DNA of 33,990 bases from an uncultured Clostridia bacterium (GTDB taxonomy: Bacteria > Bacillota > Clostridia > Oscillospirales > Acutalibacteraceae), in NCBI GenBank assembly GCA_946627725.1, contig CAMOVW010000007.1, positions 1 to 33,990 of the forward strand, read 5' to 3'. The position numbers and the translations under genes are program-made. Position 1 is the stretch's first letter, and each line of letters begins with the position of its first letter. This document shows, one piece after another, positions 28,566-33,990 of the stretch. The notes beneath the pieces are model-generated. The model worked only from the letters and a program-made list of their open reading frames with translations. It was not told the DNA's origin and ran no database searches.

Positions 28566-28788
28566 ATGAAATCCTTAAATAGGAATTATTACATTATAAT
28601 GTGCCTGCTGGTAATTGTCGCAGTTCCAGTTTTACTGTATAGCAGAGTTTATCGTCGGACTTGTTCTTGTGATCGCAATTAAGGTATCGCTTTCAAACAA
28701 AACGTTCGTTGATAATCACCCGTTAATGTTCCGTGAAGATATCGACGAGCTTACCAGAATTAAACTGTTTTTCAAAAAAACAGCGTAA
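28566..28788 (+). pseudogene. Small two-TM membrane protein ORF, apparently frameshifted
   Basis: Frame 1 from ATG 28566 (SD gggtgga): MKSLNRNYYIIMCLLVIVAVPVLLYSRV... stops at 28682. The +1 frame continues ...CIAEFIVGLVLVIAIKVSLSNKTFVDNHPLMFREDIDELTRIKLFFKKTA* to 28788. Confidence 0.5.
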
Positions 28789-28816
28789 ACAAATCGCATA
28801 GTTATCTTAAACAGCC

Positions 28817-28850
28817 GAACCGGGTTCCTTGAGCGGCGCCCGGTTCTTTT
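28817..28850 (+). terminator. Intrinsic terminator
   Basis: GAACCGGG-ttccttgagcggcg-CCCGGTTC followed by TTTTA. Confidence 0.8.
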
Positions 28851-28971
28851 ATTCCTGTTTTTTTTTGACAGGCAATCGTTTCCGATGGTAAAGAAACAGA
28901 AAGCCCTTCCTTTCAGTACTGTACATCGGCGTTAATTTCTGCTTCATTAATCGCATTTCTTAAAAAAGATA

Positions 28972-29000
28972 TTGCATTTTACGGAAAAATATTCTATGAT
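28972..29000 (+). promoter_or_regulatory. Predicted promoter of the HAD-GH13-hydrolase-aldolase-iolC operon
   Basis: TTGCAT-N17-TATGAT, 36 nt upstream of the HAD ATG. Confidence 0.6.
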
Positions 29001-29036
29001 ATAAAAGACTATATATGGTATTTGAAAAGAGATATT

Positions 29037-29840
29037 ATGGAAACTTTCAGCGACATCAGATGTTTTCTTGTGGATATGGACGGCACTTTTTATTTGGGAG
29101 AAGAATTGCTGCCCGGCGCGTTGGAATTTGCGGAAGCCATTGAAAAAACCGGTCGCCGCTTTTTCTTCTTTACCAATAATTCCTCGCATAACGAAGAAGA
29201 GTGCCTTGATTTGCTGCGTCGCCTCGGTTATGATCGCCCCGATATGCACGTTATCATCTCCTCACACGTGGCAATCGATTTTCTCAAACGTAATCGCCCT
29301 GACGCAAAAGTGTTTTTGCTCGGCAACGATAATCTGAAGAACGACTTCCTTTCATCCGGTATTTCTCTGGATGATACGGATCCGGATATCGTTATGCTGG
29401 GATTCGATACCACGCTGAATTATGAAAAGATCAATAAGGCTGCGCGTTTTCTTGCTGCCGGTAAGGAATATATGGCCACACACCCCGACGATAATTGTCC
29501 GCTTAAGAACGGCTTTATGGTGGACGCCGGGTCTATGATGGCGATGTTCAAGCAATCTACCGGGCGTATGCCTTCTCTGATCTTCGGGAAACCATACGGG
29601 TACACCGTTGATTATGTAACACATCTCATTGGATGTAAACGGAAAGAGATCGCTTTCGTAGGAGACCGACTTGCCACCGATATTGCCTTGGGCGCGCAAA
29701 ACGGCATTAAAACCGCTTTGGTTTTTACGGGCGTTACGTCTCCCTCTCAGTATGAGCGCAGCGGTATCCGCGCCAGCGCCACATTTGAGAATATCGGCGA
29801 ACTCGGAAAAGTGTTGCTTGAAAATAAATTGGAGGTATAA
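29037..29840 (+). CDS. HAD-superfamily subclass IIA hydrolase (NagD-like)
   Basis: METFSDIRCFLVDMDGTFYLGEELLPGALEF..RFFFFTNNSSH...IFGKPYGYTVDYV...IAFVGDRLATDIALGAQNGIKTALVFTGVTS. Confidence 0.92.
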   Translation: METFSDIRCFLVDMDGTFYLGEELLPGALEFAEAIEKTGRRFFFFTNNSSHNEEECLDLLRRLGYDRPDMHVIISSHVAIDFLKRNRPDAKVFLLGNDNLKNDFLSSGISLDDTDPDIVMLGFDTTLNYEKINKAARFLAAGKEYMATHPDDNCPLKNGFMVDAGSMMAMFKQSTGRMPSLIFGKPYGYTVDYVTHLIGCKRKEIAFVGDRLATDIALGAQNGIKTALVFTGVTSPSQYERSGIRASATFENIGELGKVLLENKLEV

Positions 29841-29844
29841 ATAT

Positions 29845-31524
29845 ATGGCAGAAGAGATCAAACGCAGTTGGTATAAAGAGATGTCCGTTTATCAGGTTTG
29901 GCCCCGTTCTTTTGCGGACGGCAACGGCGACGGCATCGGCGACCTGAAGGGCGTTCTTGAAAAGCTGGATTACATCAAAAGCCTGGGGGTTGACGCCATT
30001 TGGTTTTCCCCGCTTTATAAGAGCCCGCAGAAGGACTTTGGCTACGACATTGCGGATTACCGTGATATTCAGCCTGAGTATGGCACGCTTGATGATTTCA
30101 AGGCCGTACTGAAGGGCGCGCATGACAGAGGTATGCGCGTTATCATGGATCTTGTTGTGAATCATACCTCTGATCAGCATGAATGGTTTAAGAAAAGTAT
30201 TGAAGACCCCACAAGCCCTTATCACGATTATTATTTTTGGCGCAAGGGAAAAGGGGGCCGTCGTCCCAATAACTGGATGAGTACGTTTGCCGGTCCGGCC
30301 TGGGAGTACAATGAAAAATTGGATGAGTATTATCTGCATTTGTTTGCCGTTGAACAGCCCGATCTGAATCACGATAACCCCAGAGTGCGTGAAGAAGTAA
30401 AAGATATCATGCGCTTTTGGCTTGATATGGGCGTGGACGGATTCCGTGAAGACGTTATCACTTTTATCTCAAAAAAGGAAGGCTTACCTTCAAGCCCCTA
30501 TTATTTCCCGATCGGCACCGGTATCGAAAACTACATGCACGGCCCGCATCTGGATGAGTATCTTCTGGAATACCGCCATGAGGTTCTTGATAAATACGAT
30601 TGCATGACCGTAGGCGAAGCGCCGATGATGACCACCAAAAAGGCGCTGCATCATATCGCTGAAGGGCCGGATCAGCAACTCAATATGATGTTCCATTTTG
30701 AGCATATGGGGGCGGATTGCCTTTTCTACAGCTGGTTGAAAACCAAATTCAACCTTAAGAAGCTGAAAAAAGTATATACCCGCTGGCAGAAGGATCTTTA
30801 CGGCAAAGCATGGAACGCTCTGTATATCGAGAATCATGATCAGCCCCGTATCATCAACCGCTACGGCAGCCTGAAGTACCGCGTGGAAAGCGCGAAAATG
30901 CTTGCCACCATGTATATCTGCCAATCCGGTACGCCCTTCATTTATCAGGGGCAGGAGATCGGCATGCTGAATATGCCGCTTGACGATATCAATGATTACG
31001 TAGACGTTTCCACGCTGAATAATTACAAGGTCGCAAAGGCGCTGCTCGGCGAGAAGAAGGCAATGGAACTTGTGCACTACGCTTCCCGCGATAACGCCCG
31101 TACGCCTGTTCAGTGGAGCAATGAGAAAAACGCCGGTTTTACCACGGCGGATAAACCCTGGTTCTTTGTGAATCCCAATTATACGGAGATTAATGTGGCT
31201 TCGCAGGAAAACGACCCTGATTCGATTCTGAATTACTACAGAAGGCTTCTGAAATTCCGTAAAGAGAACGATATCGTTATCTACGGATCTTATGAAGAAT
31301 ACTGCAAAAACAGCGACGAACTGTTTGTGTACGGCCGTTTTCTTGATGATAAAAAGATGCTTGTTGTAAACTCTTTCTCTGAGAACAATGTTGCATTCAA
31401 AGCGCCGGAAGGATTTGATCTTGATAAAGGCAAGCTGATGCTTTCCAATTACAACAATTGCGGAATTGTGAACAACGGTTTTGCGCTGCGTCCGTATGAA
31501 ACACGGGTGTATCTGTTTGATTGA
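29845..31524 (+). CDS. GH13-family alpha-glucosidase / oligo-1,6-glucosidase-like
   Basis: Start trimmed to MAEEIKRSWYKEMSVYQVWPRSFADGNGDGIGDLKGVLEKLDYIKSLGVDAIWFSPLYKSP (SD ggaggt). DLVVNHTSDQHEWF, DGFREDVITF, MTVGEAP, ENHDQPRIINRYG; all GH13 conserved regions present. Confidence 0.92.
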   Translation: MAEEIKRSWYKEMSVYQVWPRSFADGNGDGIGDLKGVLEKLDYIKSLGVDAIWFSPLYKSPQKDFGYDIADYRDIQPEYGTLDDFKAVLKGAHDRGMRVIMDLVVNHTSDQHEWFKKSIEDPTSPYHDYYFWRKGKGGRRPNNWMSTFAGPAWEYNEKLDEYYLHLFAVEQPDLNHDNPRVREEVKDIMRFWLDMGVDGFREDVITFISKKEGLPSSPYYFPIGTGIENYMHGPHLDEYLLEYRHEVLDKYDCMTVGEAPMMTTKKALHHIAEGPDQQLNMMFHFEHMGADCLFYSWLKTKFNLKKLKKVYTRWQKDLYGKAWNALYIENHDQPRIINRYGSLKYRVESAKMLATMYICQSGTPFIYQGQEIGMLNMPLDDINDYVDVSTLNNYKVAKALLGEKKAMELVHYASRDNARTPVQWSNEKNAGFTTADKPWFFVNPNYTEINVASQENDPDSILNYYRRLLKFRKENDIVIYGSYEEYCKNSDELFVYGRFLDDKKMLVVNSFSENNVAFKAPEGFDLDKGKLMLSNYNNCGIVNNGFALRPYETRVYLFD

Positions 31525-31551
31525 TAATTTGATGCGAAAGGGTTTTGCATT

Positions 31552-32487
31552 ATGATCATAAAAAAACAGGCTTATTTTACCTCTGATAACCGTATTTCAA
31601 AAATCAGAACGCTGCTTTGGGAACATGATGAGAATCAGGCGTCGGGCGTTGTTCAGATCATACCCTCTTTTGGGGATCACATAGATCGCTACGATGCGTT
31701 TGCCCGTTTTCTGTGCCAGAACGGCTATGTTGTATGCGGGGCGGATCACATCGGCCACGGAGGCAGCGTAGATACGCCGGAAGAATTGGGCGCGGTGACG
31801 CCTGACGCCCATCTTACCGTGATCAGAGATGCGAACACGCTGCATCGGATCATGTCAAAAAGATATCCCGATACGCCCTATTATATTCTCGGCGTAGGCA
31901 TCGGGGCTTTTGCTGCGCGCATTTATGCCGGCGCTTTCTCTGATTTGCTGACCGGCGCTGTGTTTGTAGGCTGCGGACAGCTTCCTGATTTTGTATGGGC
32001 CTTTACAGATCCATTGAATGCGTTGATGGATCGTCTGCCGAGAGAGCTTTCAGCCGCGGCGGCGCCCGATGTTTTATTCGGAAAGCTTACAAAGCGCGTG
32101 TATAAAGACAACAGTGAGCTTTCGTGGCTCAGCCGCAGCGAAGAAACGCTGGAAGATTATATTGCCGATCCGTATACGGGCTTCACTATGACGAAGGAAC
32201 TGACGGCTGCCATGATGCAGCTGATGTTAAAGGGAAGCGATCGCAGAAACGCCGACGTATTGCCGCCCGATTTCAAGATCATGTTTGTGTCCGGGGCGAA
32301 GGACAGCCTCGGCTTCCTCGGGCGCGGGGTGATATCGGCTTCGGATCTGTATGCCGCTGCCGGGATAACGCCGGAAGTGATCTTATATCCGATGGACAGA
32401 CACGATATATTGCATGAACCGGATCAAGACCGAGTTTATGCGGATATCCTGAAATTTCTCAATTTAAAAGACAATTCTGTATATTAA
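31552..32487 (+). CDS. Alpha/beta-hydrolase fold protein, monoacylglycerol lipase/lysophospholipase-like, probable pseudoenzyme
   Basis: GVVQIIPSFGDHIDRYDAFARFLCQNGYVVCGADHIGHGGS..., PYYILGVGIGAFAARIYA, FVSGAKDSLG, DRHDILHEPDQDRVYADILKFL. Family layout is clear but the Ser nucleophile position is Gly. Confidence 0.85.
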   Translation: MIIKKQAYFTSDNRISKIRTLLWEHDENQASGVVQIIPSFGDHIDRYDAFARFLCQNGYVVCGADHIGHGGSVDTPEELGAVTPDAHLTVIRDANTLHRIMSKRYPDTPYYILGVGIGAFAARIYAGAFSDLLTGAVFVGCGQLPDFVWAFTDPLNALMDRLPRELSAAAAPDVLFGKLTKRVYKDNSELSWLSRSEETLEDYIADPYTGFTMTKELTAAMMQLMLKGSDRRNADVLPPDFKIMFVSGAKDSLGFLGRGVISASDLYAAAGITPEVILYPMDRHDILHEPDQDRVYADILKFLNLKDNSVY

Positions 32488-32520
32488 CGCAATAATACTA
32501 TAATTAAGGTAGAATAAACA

Positions 32521-33357
32521 ATGGCACTTGTAACGATGAAGCCGCTTCTTTTGCAGGCGGAAAAAGAAAACAGAGCAGTCGGCGCTTTCAGCGTCGGCAA
32601 CATGGAGATGGTAATGGGCGCGGTACGCGCCGCAGAAGATACAAATACGCCGATCATTCTGCAGATCGCCGAAAAACGGTTGCGTAATTCTCCGTTGGAA
32701 CTGATGGCGCCGATGATGGTATCCGCTGCGAAGCATGCCAAAGTGGATATCGCGGTACATCTTGACCACGGATTAACGCTTGAATGTGTGAAAGCTGCGC
32801 TGGATTACGGTTTTACTTCTGTAATGATGGATTGTTCTCTGCTTCCGCTCGATGGCAATATTGCGCAGACAAAGGCGGTTGTCTGCCTTGCCGCCGCAAC
32901 CGGGGCTACCGTTGAGGCTGAGCTCGGTGTGGTGGGAGGAAACGAAGGCGATACCGCAGAGCATATCATTACCTGTACCGATCCCGCCGTGGCGGCCCGG
33001 TTCGAAAAAGAAACAGGTATTGACGCGCTTGCCGTGTCCATCGGAAATGCCCACGGTAATTATCCCGTGCTGCCTGAACTGCGGTTTGATATCCTCGCAG
33101 AGATCGATAAGGTAACAGAGATCCCGCTTGTTCTGCACGGCGGCACCGGTATCACGGATGATATGTTCCGTAAGGCGATCAGCCTCGGTATACGAAAGAT
33201 CAATATCGCCACAGCAAGTTTTGACGCTCTGGCCCGTGCATCCAAGGCCTTTACTTCCAATATGCAGCAGGCAGATTATTTCGGTCTTTCCGCAGCAAAC
33301 GCAGAAGCTGTTTATGAAAATGTAAAAAGACACATCAATGTGTTTAATAATAAGTGA
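32521..33357 (+). CDS. Class II fructose-bisphosphate/ketose-bisphosphate aldolase (possibly IolJ-type)
   Basis: NRAVGAFSVGNMEMVMGAVRAAEDTNTPIILQ, IAVHLDHGLTLECVKAALDYGFTSVMMDCS, VEAELGVVGG, AVSIGNAHGNYP, PLVLHGGTGITDDMFRKAISLGIRKINIAT. Confidence 0.92.
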   Translation: MALVTMKPLLLQAEKENRAVGAFSVGNMEMVMGAVRAAEDTNTPIILQIAEKRLRNSPLELMAPMMVSAAKHAKVDIAVHLDHGLTLECVKAALDYGFTSVMMDCSLLPLDGNIAQTKAVVCLAAATGATVEAELGVVGGNEGDTAEHIITCTDPAVAARFEKETGIDALAVSIGNAHGNYPVLPELRFDILAEIDKVTEIPLVLHGGTGITDDMFRKAISLGIRKINIATASFDALARASKAFTSNMQQADYFGLSAANAEAVYENVKRHINVFNNK

Positions 33358-33374
33358 ACGAAAGGACGATCACG

Positions 33375-33990
33375 ATGAAATACATCGAATTTGACAAATC
33401 CAAAAAGTATGATCTGATCCTTGTTGGCCGTGTGGCTGTGGATCTGAATCCCGTGGATTATTACTGCCCTTTGAATGAGAGCACTACCTTTAAGCGCTAT
33501 CTTGGCGGATCTCCCGCGAACATCGCGGTGGGCCTTGCGCGATTGGGGAAAAAGTGCGGTTTTATAGCCCGTGTATCCGACGATCAGCTTGGTACGTTTG
33601 TAACGGACTTCTTCGATAAAGAAGGGATCGATACCTCTCACATCGTACGCTGCAAGAACGGTGAGAAGATCGGTCTTACCTTTACAGAGATCAAAAGCGA
33701 AACAGAATCCAGCATTGTAATGTATCGCAATGAAGCGGCAGACCTTAAACTGGAACCCGCAGACGTGGACGAGGACTATATTAAGCAGGGCGCTGCCGTG
33801 CTGATCTCCGGTACCGCGCTTGCGGAAAGCCCCTCAAGAGAAGCCTCCTTGAAAGCAATGCTGCTTGCAAAGAAGAATAATATTCCCGTGATTTTCGTAT
33901 TGGATTACCGTGCATACAACTGGAAGAACGATGATGAGATCGCCGTATATTATTCCCTTGTTGCGGATAAAGCTGATATGATTATCGGTT
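33375..33990 (+). CDS. iolC: 5-dehydro-2-deoxygluconokinase-like PfkB kinase (IolC), cut by window edge
   Basis: Open from ATG 33375 (SD gaaaggacg) to the end: MKYIEFDKSKKYDLILVGRVAVDLNPVDYYCPLNESTTFKRYLGGSPANIAVGLARLGKKCGFIARVSDDQLGTFVTDFFDKEGIDTSHI...; GGSPANIA and VGR.AVDLN are IolC-like. Confidence 0.82.
   Translation, partial: MKYIEFDKSKKYDLILVGRVAVDLNPVDYYCPLNESTTFKRYLGGSPANIAVGLARLGKKCGFIARVSDDQLGTFVTDFFDKEGIDTSHIVRCKNGEKIGLTFTEIKSETESSIVMYRNEAADLKLEPADVDEDYIKQGAAVLISGTALAESPSREASLKAMLLAKKNNIPVIFVLDYRAYNWKNDDEIAVYYSLVADKADMIIG

Noticed and set aside
29671-29844. N-terminal extension of the GH13 ORF overlapping the HAD gene
   Set aside because: The extension overlaps conserved HAD-IIA coding sequence; the GH13 N-terminus and ggaggt SD place the start at 29845.
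1-33990. CRISPR arrays, tRNA/rRNA genes, transposases or phage genes
   Set aside because: None seen on reading; no regularly spaced repeats, tRNA-like cloverleaf arms or integrase/transposase motifs were recognised.

Overview
The window looks like a chromosomal segment of a Clostridia-like (Firmicutes) bacterium; taxonomy is inferred from gene content and codon style only. It mixes housekeeping genes (leuS, murC, pheS-pheT behind a T-box leader with a UUC specifier) with carbohydrate genes (GH36, GH78, GH2, GH127, GH13), an SSS-family symporter, and the start of an inositol-catabolism-like operon (class II aldolase plus iolC-type kinase) at the right edge. The GH36 gene is cut by the left edge and iolC by the right edge. 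The least ordinary locus is about 19.87-28.79 kb. It holds two tandem, divergent Lgt-like (PF01790-type) membrane proteins, transcribed divergently from a 2135-aa secreted protein with about 1.25-kb internal repeats and a hydrophobic/basic C-terminal tail. That gene is followed by a terminator and a small two-TM ORF that appears frameshifted. A second notable item is an alpha/beta-hydrolase (31552-32487) in a sugar operon whose nucleophile elbow reads GVGIG instead of GxSxG, suggesting a pseudoenzyme. Family calls come from reading motifs; no database search was run.
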